Below, in pieces: positions 46,209 to 55,027 of a stretch of 64,000 nt of DNA. Under the pieces are notes generated by a model. The model worked only from the letters and a program-made list of their open reading frames with translations, was not told where the DNA came from and did not search any database. The stretch's first letter is position 1. Every line of letters begins with the position of its first letter. The translations under genes and the position numbers were made by a program. The DNA comes from Lactococcus carnosus (lineage in GTDB: Bacteria > Bacillota > Bacilli > Lactobacillales > Streptococcaceae): assembly GCF_006770265.1 (NCBI RefSeq), contig NZ_CP017194.1:1054001-1118000 (forward strand). The letters are read 5' to 3'.

Positions 46209-47666
46209 TTATTTTTGATGGTTATTTTTTTGAAGCTTGATTTGCGTGATATTTTCTTTAATTTTCTCAATATCATAAGGTGAAATAAATTCTGACAGGT
46301 AATAATAATTAGGGTTGACTGATATTGGATGTTCTGTCGTTGTCAATATCAAATCATAATAGTGATGTTCCTGATAGTTTTCAAATCGTACTTGTGGTAT
46401 GTTAGACAATTCAGTTAGTAGAAAATAATATAAGGATTCCCCAACACTCGTATCATTAGCTAAGTCAATCCCAACAGATAAATTTTTGTACAAGGATAAA
46501 TTAAGTGCAACAAGGATATTAGCATAGTTTAACCAGAGGAAGTCACGCTCAGAGTCACCTAAGCCTAATCTCTCTTGAGCTGTTTCAATCAAATTAGTGA
46601 TTAATGTTACCAGTTCAGGCGTCATATGTTGTTGATAATAGGCATGCACCCTATGCCTATCGTAGCGATTAAGTTGCCCATGAAAACAAAGGACTTTAGC
46701 ATGGATTTGTGATAGTTTATAGGTCAGGCGTTTCTCATCTGAAATACTGAGGCGTTGATACCCATAATAGGAGACAATCATCTCTCTACTATAGGTATCT
46801 AGCATAGCTGTTGAAATTTTTTTACGTCTTGTTAAATCGTAATGGGCAAAGTTATCCTCGCCCAGGATATCAAAGCTGATCAGAAAACAATAAAACATTG
46901 CCCCTTCATTTTTGCCAACATAGGGCGTCGTCTCTTTGAAGTATGCCCCCATAATTTGGGACAATTTCTGATAGAGGGCGTCACTGATAAATTTTTCTTG
47001 GATGTCAGTAAGTCGGTGGTTGAGATGATTGGCAACCATCAAGCGGTGTCGCGTGACAAAAAGCCAGCAACTGAGGCGCTTTAAGGCTGTCTTCGAAAAA
47101 GTGTGGCGAAATTCTGGTTGCATTTTTGACATCAGCTCTTTTACTGCCAAATCGTCACTTGAAAAATCACGATCAATCAAGAAAAATAAGGTGTAATAAA
47201 AATACCGAATCTGAAGTTCGTCACCAACTAATTGACCATTTTTTATCTCGATACTAAAAGGGACCAAGGACTTGTTTAGCTCCCTTAACTTCCTAAAAAT
47301 AGTTGCTTCACTACTATTAAATTCCTGACTTAATTGGAAAATGGATACTTTTTTATGCTCAAAAACAAACTTTAAAATCTGATAGGTCAGACTCTGATTG
47401 AGATAGTAGAGTACAATCTTATCAAAATTAATGTCTGATGAAAAATCAAGTTGTAGCGCTTTTTCTTCAGCTGTAATGACAAAATAATCCCCTAAGAATT
47501 GACAATCCAAAAGGATATCTGATAGATACTCTTTTAAGATATTTTGTGTCAAGTTCATCTTTTTAGCTAGTGTTTGTTTGGTCAACTTATCATTCTGAAA
47601 TAATAGTTGCCTGATAATATCAACCTGTAAGGCTTCTTTTTTATCTAATAATAATTCGATGTTCAT
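46209..47666 (-). CDS. Mga-family transcriptional regulator
   Basis: DNA-binding protein of 485 residues of the Mga/AtxA type. Two helix-turn-helix stretches are visible at about 22-50 (KLTKQTLAKKMNLTQNILKEYL) and about 105-135 (VSIFQLSQEFNSSEATIFRKLRELN). PRD-like helical domains follow and a C-terminal EIIB-like segment may be present. It stands directly upstream of glpK in the same direction, separated by the cre-containing 230-nt region. It may control the glp genes, though no such role is proven here. PTS phosphorylation of its PRD-like domains could link it to sugar supply. The RBS is not distinct. Confidence 0.8.
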   Translation of the reverse strand: MNIELLLDKKEALQVDIIRQLLFQNDKLTKQTLAKKMNLTQNILKEYLSDILLDCQFLGDYFVITAEEKALQLDFSSDINFDKIVLYYLNQSLTYQILKFVFEHKKVSIFQLSQEFNSSEATIFRKLRELNKSLVPFSIEIKNGQLVGDELQIRYFYYTLFFLIDRDFSSDDLAVKELMSKMQPEFRHTFSKTALKRLSCWLFVTRHRLMVANHLNHRLTDIQEKFISDALYQKLSQIMGAYFKETTPYVGKNEGAMFYCFLISFDILGEDNFAHYDLTRRKKISTAMLDTYSREMIVSYYGYQRLSISDEKRLTYKLSQIHAKVLCFHGQLNRYDRHRVHAYYQQHMTPELVTLITNLIETAQERLGLGDSERDFLWLNYANILVALNLSLYKNLSVGIDLANDTSVGESLYYFLLTELSNIPQVRFENYQEHHYYDLILTTTEHPISVNPNYYYLSEFISPYDIEKIKENITQIKLQKNNHQK

Positions 47667-47793
47667 GGCATTCAGTCGTTACTTTCTGTTTTAAATGGCC
47701 TAAATGGAGTATCCCATCGCCTAATTTGTCCGCTTTAGCACCTTTATTCTAATTCAAATATAACACATTGTCCAATCATTAGACTTTAAGACA

Positions 47794-47823
47794 TGAAAAA
47801 AATCGTAAGTCATTACGATTTTT
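47794..47823 (-). terminator. Terminator of the AI-2E permease gene
   Basis: Stem AAAAATCGTAA / TTACGATTTTT with a GTCA loop. The right arm contains the stop codon and the minus-strand T run follows. Confidence 0.88.
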
Positions 47824-48973
47824 CAACTGTTTCTTCTTCATCTTTATAAAGACTAGAAATTTTACGATACCACTTATAGAAGTAAACAACGATCACCTTG
47901 GCTGAAGCATAGGCTGGGATCCCGACAAAGACACCCCATACGCCAAAGACCTTGCCAGAAGTTAAGAGGACAAACAAAATGGTAATGGGATGGATGTTTA
48001 GTTTGCTACCCAGGACAAGTGGGCTAATAAATCGCCCTTCTATGGTCTGCTCAATCACAAAAACAATGGCAACCTTTACGATCATGACCGGACCAACTAC
48101 TAGTGCAATGATGAAAGCAGGAATCATGGCTAAAAATGAGCCTAAATAAGGGATCAAATTTAAGAAACCAGCTACAATACCGATCACAACAGCATATTTA
48201 AGCCCAATAATCGAAAACATGATAGAAAACATGATGGCAACTGTTCCTGCAACAATCAACTGACCACGAACATAACTTGATAACTGTAAATTGACTTGCG
48301 TCAAAACGGTTGAGGTATCGTTGCGTAAGGCGTTAGGGAGCATATTTGTGACATATTTATTGAGTTTTTTACCATCACGTAGCAGATAAAATAAGATAAA
48401 TGGGAAAATCATTAACGAAATGATGACGCTTGTCGCGACTGATAAAAAGTTGCTTGTCCCATTAACAAGACTTGAAGATATATTTTTGGAAATATCGATT
48501 AAGTTATTAGAAAGACTCGTCAATGCTTTTTCGATTTGCGGTTGGACTTGCTTAAAGCGGTCATCATCGACTAGACTATTGATATGCATTTTACCAGACT
48601 CTACATAAGCTGGGAAATTAGCAATAAATTTTTCAGCTTGTGAGCCAATACTTGGAATTGCGACAGCTAGACCCCAGACAACCAAGGCTAAGATAAAGGC
48701 AAATAAGACACCGATTGTAACTACACGCTTGACTTTCTTGACCTCAAAATAGTCAACGATAGGATTCAATAGATAATAAAAAACTGCTGCTAAGATGATT
48801 GGTAACATGATAACACCTAAAAAGTCACCAATCGGTTGGAACATAAAACTCAGTTTTGTCAAAAGTAACAAGTTGACTAAAAACAGTAGGATAATGGCAA
48901 GCGCGGTCGCGACTTTATTATCTAAGAACCATTTAAAAAACCAAGAGGACTTAAAATTATTTTTCTCGTTCAT
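47813..48973 (-). CDS. AI-2E family transporter (YdiK/TqsA-like permease)
   Basis: Membrane protein of 386 residues of the AI-2E/UPF0118 family, with about eight helices. Helices are evident at about 15-60, 65-90, 150-170 and 205-330; the family motif GLKYAVVIGIVAGFLNLIPYLGS is intact. Members export quorum-sensing AI-2, or act as Na+/H+ antiporters in some bacteria; the substrate here is unknown. A GTG at 48982 would add three residues, but the ATG at 48973 has AGGTGG at proper distance. It is monocistronic, facing away from the lactonase gene, and ends at its own terminator. A TATAAT box lies at about 49077-49082 on the minus strand. Confidence 0.9.
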   Translation of the reverse strand: MNEKNNFKSSWFFKWFLDNKVATALAIILLFLVNLLLLTKLSFMFQPIGDFLGVIMLPIILAAVFYYLLNPIVDYFEVKKVKRVVTIGVLFAFILALVVWGLAVAIPSIGSQAEKFIANFPAYVESGKMHINSLVDDDRFKQVQPQIEKALTSLSNNLIDISKNISSSLVNGTSNFLSVATSVIISLMIFPFILFYLLRDGKKLNKYVTNMLPNALRNDTSTVLTQVNLQLSSYVRGQLIVAGTVAIMFSIMFSIIGLKYAVVIGIVAGFLNLIPYLGSFLAMIPAFIIALVVGPVMIVKVAIVFVIEQTIEGRFISPLVLGSKLNIHPITILFVLLTSGKVFGVWGVFVGIPAYASAKVIVVYFYKWYRKISSLYKDEEETVEKS

Positions 48974-49207
48974 ATATTCCACCTATTCAAGATATATTGA
49001 TAACAAAAAAGCAATTAATTATAGAAAAAAAAAGAAATACTAAACCCCATATTATTTTAATTAACTTTCTATTTTATTATATCATACCTCATGCTATTCA
49101 TAGCCCAATTAATATAGAATTAGCGATAAATAAAATTAAGATGATTTGCTTAGTCACGGTAACACGATTTGTTTACTACTAGCCCATCTACCTTATTTAA
49201 AAAGTTA

Positions 49208-49216
49208 TGGTATAAT
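49208..49216 (+). promoter_or_regulatory. Extended -10 promoter of the lactonase gene
   Basis: TGGTATAAT, with no consensus -35, about 30 nt before the ATG at 49247. Confidence 0.68.
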
Positions 49217-49246
49217 GTCAATATAGAATTGAAAGGGATTACATTT

Positions 49247-50257
49247 ATGACAGAAACACTTTATTTTGGGACTTACACGAAGAAAACATCTGAGGGAATT
49301 TACGCCGCAGACCTTGATACAGCAACTGGTTTACTTAGTAATCTTCAGTTAAAAATAAAAGAAGTTAACCCAACCTATCTTGCATTTGACAAATCAGGAC
49401 ATATTTATAGTGTCGGATCTGAAAATGGCGAAGGTGGTATTGCTGCTTTTACTGCAGATGGTAACCTATTAAATCATGTTGTTGCACCTGGTGCGCCGCT
49501 TTGTTATGTCGCAGTTGATGAAGCACGTCAACTGGTTTATGGTGCGAATTACCATAAAGGTGAAGTCAGTGTTTATCAACGTGCTAGTGATGGGTCTCTC
49601 ACACTTACAGATACAGACGTACATGTTGGCTCTGGTCCACATGAGAATCAAGCAAGCCCACACGTTCATTACTCAGACTTAACACCTGATCACTTTCTAG
49701 TCACGTGTGATTTAGGCACTGACGAGGTCGTGACTTATGATGTGTCAGCTAGTGGTAAATTAAGCAAACTTGCAACTTATCAGGCAACACCAGGCGCAGG
49801 ACCTAGACATATCGTCTTCCATCCTTCTCAAAAAATCGCTTATCTAATCTGTGAATTAAACAGTACGATTGAAGTCCTCATTTATGATGGTGTTGGTCGA
49901 TTCAGTTTACTTCAAGTCATCTCTACCTTACCTGAAAATTGGGATACATTTAACGGCACTGCGGCCATTCGCATCTCCTCTGATGGCAAATTCCTTTACG
50001 CTTCAAATCGTGGACATGATTCTATCGCTGTCTATGAGGTGCTTGCTGATGGGACAATCGCACACGTCCAATTAATCACAACAAATGGTAAAATCCCTCG
50101 TGATTTCACTTTATCAACTAACGAAAAAATTCTTGTTGTGCCACATCAAGATTCTGATAATGTGACCACTTTCTTACGTGATCAAGAAACTGGACACTTG
50201 AGTGAAGTACAACATGACTTTACTGTACCAGAGGCAGTTTGTGTCGTTGTAAAATAA
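49247..50257 (+). CDS. 6-phosphogluconolactonase (YbhE/lactonase family)
   Basis: Seven-bladed beta-propeller enzyme of 336 residues that hydrolyses 6-phosphogluconolactone in the oxidative pentose phosphate pathway. It belongs to the pfam10282 lactonase group, which is unrelated to the SOL/DevB type. Repeats are visible, such as GTYTKKTSEGIYAADLDTATG, SPHVHYSDLTPDHFLVTCDLGTDEV, GAGPRHIVFHPSQKIAYLICE and GKFLYASNRGHDSIAVYEV. The upstream in-frame ATG at 49169 crosses the promoter and is false; ATG 49247 has GAAAGGGA ahead. It is monocistronic with a strong terminator. Some relatives have other lactone substrates. Confidence 0.88.
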   Translation: MTETLYFGTYTKKTSEGIYAADLDTATGLLSNLQLKIKEVNPTYLAFDKSGHIYSVGSENGEGGIAAFTADGNLLNHVVAPGAPLCYVAVDEARQLVYGANYHKGEVSVYQRASDGSLTLTDTDVHVGSGPHENQASPHVHYSDLTPDHFLVTCDLGTDEVVTYDVSASGKLSKLATYQATPGAGPRHIVFHPSQKIAYLICELNSTIEVLIYDGVGRFSLLQVISTLPENWDTFNGTAAIRISSDGKFLYASNRGHDSIAVYEVLADGTIAHVQLITTNGKIPRDFTLSTNEKILVVPHQDSDNVTTFLRDQETGHLSEVQHDFTVPEAVCVVVK

Positions 50258-50260
50258 ATA

Positions 50261-50298
50261 AAAATCCTGACATATCATCATGATATGTCAGGATTTTT
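50261..50298. terminator. Bidirectional terminator between the lactonase and methyltransferase genes
   Basis: 17-bp perfect stem (AAAATCCTGACATATCA and its complement) with a 3-nt loop and T residues on both strands, just after the lactonase stop. Confidence 0.94.
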
Positions 50299-50306
50299 AC
50301 TTGTCT

Positions 50307-50915
50307 CTATTGTTTTTTATGTGCTTCAAAATATTGAATCTGTAGTCGTTTACGGCTTTTAATAAGCACAAAACCTGCAGTTTCGAGCAAGCCATACAAC
50401 TCATCAACTGCATAGACTTTGACGTCACCTTCTTTTGAAAATGTGTCTATGTACCAATTATAGATACCGTGAAAGACAGGGATACGTATTTCAGCAATGA
50501 CAAGCTTACCTCCTGGTTTTAAGATGCCTTGTACTGCTTCCAAAAATAAGACGGGATCTGGAAAATGATGAAAAGAGGCTGAACAGATGACGACATCAAA
50601 TGATGCATCTGAAAAAGGAAGGGCCATGGCAGAGCCAGTGACAAACTGAAACTCTGGATAGGTTTGCTTAGCTAGTCGTGTCATCTCAGACGAGATATCA
50701 AGGCCAGTCCCTTCAAACTTATGATAGGTTGCTAGCATCTTTAACAACTTGCCTGTTGCTGCGCCAACATCTAAAACTGTCATGTCATCCTTTATCTCGA
50801 GCTGTTTGACAATATACCGTTTAAAAAAACCTGATAAAAACCCATCAAATGAGCGATCAAATGTTTTGGCATGTTTATCATAATAGCTTTCTGACAATTT
50901 TTCATAGTTTTTCAT
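50307..50915 (-). CDS. Class I SAM-dependent methyltransferase
   Basis: 202 residues with a Rossmann-like methyltransferase fold. Motif I is VLDVGAATGKLL (47-58), motif II DVVICSASFHHFPDP, and motif III LKPGGKLVIAEI. It resembles UbiE/YcgJ-like methyltransferases of unknown substrate. The N-terminus YYDKHAKTFDRSFDGFLSGFF is typical of small-molecule methyltransferases. It is monocistronic, convergent with the lactonase and downstream of the adcA terminator. I cannot name the substrate. Confidence 0.85.
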   Translation of the reverse strand: MKNYEKLSESYYDKHAKTFDRSFDGFLSGFFKRYIVKQLEIKDDMTVLDVGAATGKLLKMLATYHKFEGTGLDISSEMTRLAKQTYPEFQFVTGSAMALPFSDASFDVVICSASFHHFPDPVLFLEAVQGILKPGGKLVIAEIRIPVFHGIYNWYIDTFSKEGDVKVYAVDELYGLLETAGFVLIKSRKRLQIQYFEAHKKQ

Positions 50916-50979
50916 ATGGTGATACTCCCACTTGTCTATTTTTACTTAGTTTATTATAACACGTCTCAAATCTAATCAC

Positions 50980-51008
50980 AAAAAAAGCCAACAGCTAGTA
51001 CCATTGGC
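50980..51008 (-). terminator. Terminator of adcA
   Basis: Minus strand GCCAATGG-TACTAG-CTGTTGGC (8 bp with two wobbles), then seven T residues, 34 nt after the adcA stop. Confidence 0.88.
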
Positions 51009-51041
51009 CTCATGTTATCCGTTTAATAGATTGCTTATCAT

Positions 51042-52556
51042 TTAATGGGCAATCATCTCTTGTGCAATAGCTGTCGCGCTCATATCAGATGGATAGTAAG
51101 TCGGCCAATTTGTAAGCTCTTCTGTTAACATTTTTTGGCTATCATTACCATAGTAGATGTGAAAATGGTCCGCTTTTGCAGGGGAAATACCATGGTCACT
51201 AAATTGAATATATTTGTAGGCGCCATTTGTTTCACCTACTGCTTCAAATAGATAGCGCACGCCTCTATTCCCTTTTTTATAGGTCAGTACTTCCTTGCCT
51301 GCATACTTGTACGTTGCTTGATTTGCTTTCCCGTTGATCGTAAAGGTCACTTCATCATTTTTGATGTCAATCTTCTCAACATCTGACTTGTAACCTGTCA
51401 TATAGTAGGCTTTATAGGCTGCTTCAGTCATATCTTTGTTCATCAAAGATTTATAACGCATGACTTGATCTAGCTCACCTTTTTGCAGTAAAGGATAGAC
51501 TGACTGCCAATTACCTGACCAGTCGGACAGTTTACGATCTTTAACCTGGTTATCTTTAAAATAACCTTGGGCAGTTGTTTTTTCAGCAGGTTTTTCAGGT
51601 TCTATTGCCGTTATCTTCGACACCGCATTTGTTGTTTTCTGTAAATTTTTCAAGTTTTCAGTCATGACAGAAATATAATCTTCGCCAGCTTTTTCTTGAT
51701 CTTGTGTCAAGGATTCTAAAGGATTAAGGGCTAAAGTTTTAACGCCTGCCTCATCTGCTAATGTTTTTGCGACTTTGTCAGAGGCATTCCCTTCAAAGTA
51801 AATATATTGGATATCATTTTTTTCTACATAAGCTTTCAAATCCTTGAGGCGACTAGCAGAGGGTTCCGTTTCAGGATTAATACCGGAAACAGAAATTTGA
51901 TTTAACCCATATTCAAGTGATAAGTAGGCAAATGCAGCGTGTTGTGTCACAAAATTCTTTTGTTTAGCGTTTGCTAGCCCATCTTTATAAGCCTGATCTA
52001 ATCCTTTTAGTTTGGTCAAATAAGCTGTCGCATTTTTAGTGAAAATCGTTTTCTTATTTGGGAACTTTTTAATCAGCTGATCCCGAATTGTTTCCACTTC
52101 CTTAATGGCAAGACTAGGTGCTAACCAGACATGCGGGTCGAGTACGTGCGTGTGGCCATCGCTATGATCATGCCCGGATTCTTCTTCACTCACACCTGGT
52201 AGGAGTAAGATCCCTTCAGATGCTTTAATCACATCGACTTTTTTCATATCTTTAGTCGTCTTCTTAACCCAAGTCTCCATGTTTTCGTTATTATATACGA
52301 AAGCATCCGAATCTTGAATGGCAGCGACATCTTTAGCTGACGGTTCAAAATCATGTGGCTCAATACCAGGTTTAACTAATACTGATACATTTGCTTGGTC
52401 ACCAACGATTTGGTCTGTAAATTCTTTCATTGGATAAAAAGTGGTGACAATCTGTAATTTACCATCTTTTTTAGCCGTTTGACCACTCGTCCCACACGCA
52501 CCTAGTGCCATAATAGCTGTCGTCGCCAATAATCCTAAAAGTATTTTTTTCTTCAT
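51042..52556 (-). CDS. adcA: Zinc-binding lipoprotein AdcA with C-terminal ZinT domain
   Basis: Zinc capture protein of the AdcBC ABC importer, 504 residues, anchored by a lipobox (LGAC, Cys21). The first about 300 residues form the ZnuA-like cluster A-1 domain with a His-rich flexible loop (GHDHSDGHTH, about 131-140). The last about 190 residues (after KISAIEPEKPAEKTT) form a ZinT/YodA domain with DHFHIYYG. Streptococcal and lactococcal AdcA have this same fusion, and the extra domain helps recruit zinc. No adcBC genes are adjacent. Two AdcR/ZitR-type boxes overlap its promoter and a third lies further upstream, so it is expressed under zinc limitation. Confidence 0.95.
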   Translation of the reverse strand: MKKKILLGLLATTAIMALGACGTSGQTAKKDGKLQIVTTFYPMKEFTDQIVGDQANVSVLVKPGIEPHDFEPSAKDVAAIQDSDAFVYNNENMETWVKKTTKDMKKVDVIKASEGILLLPGVSEEESGHDHSDGHTHVLDPHVWLAPSLAIKEVETIRDQLIKKFPNKKTIFTKNATAYLTKLKGLDQAYKDGLANAKQKNFVTQHAAFAYLSLEYGLNQISVSGINPETEPSASRLKDLKAYVEKNDIQYIYFEGNASDKVAKTLADEAGVKTLALNPLESLTQDQEKAGEDYISVMTENLKNLQKTTNAVSKITAIEPEKPAEKTTAQGYFKDNQVKDRKLSDWSGNWQSVYPLLQKGELDQVMRYKSLMNKDMTEAAYKAYYMTGYKSDVEKIDIKNDEVTFTINGKANQATYKYAGKEVLTYKKGNRGVRYLFEAVGETNGAYKYIQFSDHGISPAKADHFHIYYGNDSQKMLTEELTNWPTYYPSDMSATAIAQEMIAH

Positions 52557-52577
52557 TTTTCCGCTTCCTTTATTTAG

Positions 52578-52675
52578 TTTACCAGTTAATTATATCACAA
52601 CAAAAAAATAATGTAAACCAGTAAACATTATTTTTTTCATTTATTTTTTTTAGGCTTAAGGTTTTAACCAGTAAC
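52578..52675 (-). promoter_or_regulatory. adcA promoter with three AdcR/ZitR-type operators
   Basis: Minus-strand -35 TTTACA (52612-52617), 17 bp, -10 TATAAT (52589-52594). Boxes related to TTAACYRGTTAA: 52578-52589 TTTACCAGTTAA (11/12, touches the -10), 52614-52625 TAAACCAGTAAA (10/12, overlaps the -35) and 52664-52675 TTAACCAGTAAC (10/12). Zinc-loaded repressor bound here would block RNA polymerase. Confidence 0.86.
52602..52637 (-). terminator. Terminator of choQS with a zinc operator as its loop
   Basis: 13-bp perfect arms AAAAAAATAATGT / ACATTATTTTTTT, T tract on the minus strand. The 10-nt loop lies within the middle AdcR/ZitR-type box (52614-52625), and the adcA -35 is also inside the hairpin. 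Confidence 0.72.
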
Positions 52676-52701
52676 TCGTCATATTGGTAAGTCATATTTG
52701 G

Positions 52702-54225
52702 TTAGTTGATCAAATGATGTTTTTCTAGATAGGTTTTTGCTACACTTGCAGCTGACTTGCCTTCGATCCCCACTTCATAGTTCATCTTACTCATCTCTTC
52801 CTCAGATATTTTCCCGCTTAACTGTGTCAAAATCTGCTTTATCTCTGGATATTTTTTTAGCAATGCTGCCTTCATGAGTGGTGCACCCTGGTAAGGTGGG
52901 AAGAGATGCTTGTCATCTTTGAGTACCACTAGATCGTACTTGGTTATTTCTGGATCAGTCGCGTAGGCATCTACCACTTGTACGCTACCTGATTTAATAG
53001 CTTGGTAGCGCAGTGCTGGTTCCATCGTCGCGGTAGTTAGGGTTAACCCGTAAACTGATTTAAGTCCTTTATTGCCATCTTCTCGGTCATTAAACTCGAT
53101 CGTAAATCCTGCCTTAATTTTATCTTGTACTTGCTTTAAATCAGATATGGTCGTGAGATGATAAGTGCTTGCAAGTTGTTTTGGTACAGCAACCGCATAG
53201 GTATTTTGATAGGCCATCGGTGGTAATAAAACTAGCTTATCTTGTTTTAAAATCCCGTCCCGTGCTGCCTGATAAACTTGCACCGCATCATTTGATAATC
53301 CTGAAAGGGGTGGCTTGAGTAGACTGGATGTGATTGTCCCAGTGAATTCCGGATAGATGTCGATATCACCTGACTTCAAGGCATCGTATAAAAAGCTTGT
53401 TTTACCGAAATTTGGCTTGACCGTCACAGTTAACTTTGAATTAGACTCAATCAATAGCTTATACATGTTGATTAGGATTTCAGGTTCTGGTCCCATTTTT
53501 CCAGCAATGACGATCGTTTTTTGCTCAGTATGTTGTGCCATAATTACTGGTGTAAAAGAACCGACTACTGCGATAACTAATACCATAAAAGATATCCCAA
53601 TCGTTTTTAGCTTGGCCTTTTCGAAGAATTTTAATAACAGATTAAAAAAGATAGCCAAAATCGCTGAGGAAATGGCACCGATCAAAATCAAACTACTATT
53701 ATTTCGGTCAATCCCCAATAAAATAAATGACCCTAAGCCACCTGCACCAATCAAAGCTGCCAGGGTTGCTGTTCCAATGGTGATAACAGCAGATGTTCGA
53801 ATACCCGACATAATAACCGGCATGGCTAAGGCAATTTCAAACTTTTTTAGGCGCTCTAACTTGGTCATCCCAAAAGCTTCACCTGCTTCAATAAGGCTAG
53901 GATCGATACCAGAAAGACCAGTTAAGGTACTTTGAAAGATAGGAAAAATCGCATAGATAACTAAAGCGCTCAAGGCGGGTAAGGTACCAATCCCCATCAA
54001 AGGAATAAACAGACCTAGGAGCGCTAAAGAAGGAATCGTTTGTAAAATACCAGTAAGTTGGAGCATTAGCGCTGCCCCTTTTTTATGCTGACTCAATAAA
54101 ATAGCTGCCGGTATGGCAATCACAATCGCGACTAAGAGGGTTACAAGTGATAGTTGGATATGTTGACCGAGTGCGACTGCCCATTCATGGAAGCGATCGA
54201 CAAAGGTATCGACTAGGTTAGTCAT
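52702..54225 (-). CDS. choS: Glycine betaine/choline ABC transporter, fused permease and binding protein
   Basis: 507 residues. The first about 215 are the membrane permease (OpuCB/D type), with helices from about residue 15 to 205. A further helix at about 210-230 leads into a substrate-binding domain (about 240-505, starting [26 protein letters not shown]) displayed outside the cell. This fused form is typical for lactococci and streptococci (choS, opuFB). The upstream start at 54255 is replaced by ATG 54225, which has GGGGGAACAAAAC ahead. It overlaps the ATPase gene by 8 nt. The system imports compatible solutes for osmoprotection; ligand choice among choline, carnitine and betaine is not decided. 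Confidence 0.9.
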   Translation of the reverse strand: MTNLVDTFVDRFHEWAVALGQHIQLSLVTLLVAIVIAIPAAILLSQHKKGAALMLQLTGILQTIPSLALLGLFIPLMGIGTLPALSALVIYAIFPIFQSTLTGLSGIDPSLIEAGEAFGMTKLERLKKFEIALAMPVIMSGIRTSAVITIGTATLAALIGAGGLGSFILLGIDRNNSSLILIGAISSAILAIFFNLLLKFFEKAKLKTIGISFMVLVIAVVGSFTPVIMAQHTEQKTIVIAGKMGPEPEILINMYKLLIESNSKLTVTVKPNFGKTSFLYDALKSGDIDIYPEFTGTITSSLLKPPLSGLSNDAVQVYQAARDGILKQDKLVLLPPMAYQNTYAVAVPKQLASTYHLTTISDLKQVQDKIKAGFTIEFNDREDGNKGLKSVYGLTLTTATMEPALRYQAIKSGSVQVVDAYATDPEITKYDLVVLKDDKHLFPPYQGAPLMKAALLKKYPEIKQILTQLSGKISEEEMSKMNYEVGIEGKSAASVAKTYLEKHHLIN

Positions 54226-54946
54226 GTTTTGTTCCCCCAAAAAGTGTTGCAACAAATGGACTAGCCGGATTTTTCATGATTTCATCTGGACTAGCTAATT
54301 GGACAAGTTCTCCATCATGTAAGACGGCAATCCGATCAGCTAAGGCGATGGCTTCATCCGTATCATGTGTCACAAAAACAGTCGTCATTTCAAACTCACG
54401 CTGTAAGCTCAGAATCAAGTCTTGGAGTTGCTTTCGTGAAATAGGATCAAGTGCGCTAAATGGCTCATCCATCAATAACACTTTAGGTTTACCGATAATA
54501 GCACGTAGGATACCAACACGCTGCTGCTCCCCACCTGATAGCTCTCTAGGGTATCTAGTCGCATATTCAGAAGCGTGCAGACCAACTTTATCTAGCAATT
54601 CAGTTACCAGGACTACTCTATCCGCTTTAGGCATTTTTTTCATTTCTGGAATCAATTCGATATTTTCAGAAACCGTCATGTTGGGAAATAAGGCAATCTG
54701 CTGTAGGACATATCCCATATCTAATCTTAGCGATCGCTTATCAATCAACTTGATGGGCTGATTATTAATGAAAATTTCCCCATCAGACGGCTCAATCAGT
54801 CGATTGATCATTTTAAGTATGGTTGTTTTACCTGACCCACTAGGCCCGACTAGCACTAAAAACTCTCCAGATAGGATATCGAGGTCAATCCGTTTTAAAA
54901 CCAACTTTTCCTGATAGCGTTTTTTGACTGACTTGAATCTAATCAT
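54218..54946 (-). CDS. choQ: Glycine betaine/choline ABC transporter ATPase
   Basis: ATPase of 242 residues for the osmolyte importer. Walker [10 protein letters not shown] (34-42), signature [15 protein letters not shown], Walker [13 protein letters not shown] and the H-loop [10 protein letters not shown] are intact. It lacks the CBS domains of OpuCA-type ATPases, which makes it the short type. It overlaps choS by 8 nt, so the two form choQS. A terminator for folC lies only about 25 nt upstream of its start, leaving little room for its own promoter. Confidence 0.92.
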   Translation of the reverse strand: MIRFKSVKKRYQEKLVLKRIDLDILSGEFLVLVGPSGSGKTTILKMINRLIEPSDGEIFINNQPIKLIDKRSLRLDMGYVLQQIALFPNMTVSENIELIPEMKKMPKADRVVLVTELLDKVGLHASEYATRYPRELSGGEQQRVGILRAIIGKPKVLLMDEPFSALDPISRKQLQDLILSLQREFEMTTVFVTHDTDEAIALADRIAVLHDGELVQLASPDEIMKNPASPFVATLFGGTKHD

Positions 54947-54968
54947 GATCTTTTACCTTTCATTTTCT

Positions 54969-54995
54969 AAAAAAAAATAGCACAAAAAATTGTGC
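54969..54995 (-). terminator. Terminator after folC, close to choQ
   Basis: Minus strand GCACAA-TTTT-TTGTGC stem, then TA and nine T residues. It ends about 25 nt before the choQ start. Confidence 0.85.
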
Positions 54996-55027
54996 CCACT
55001 AAATCACACAGTATAGACACAGCCTGC

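Noticed and set aside
49169-49246. Upstream extension of the lactonase reading frame
   Set aside because: It runs across the extended -10 promoter and lacks family similarity; the ATG at 49247 has a Shine-Dalgarno and the right N-terminus.
54950-54985. CodY-like sequence (TTTTTAGAAAATG) ahead of choQ
   Set aside because: About 11 of 15 matches in a poly-T stretch; likely chance.
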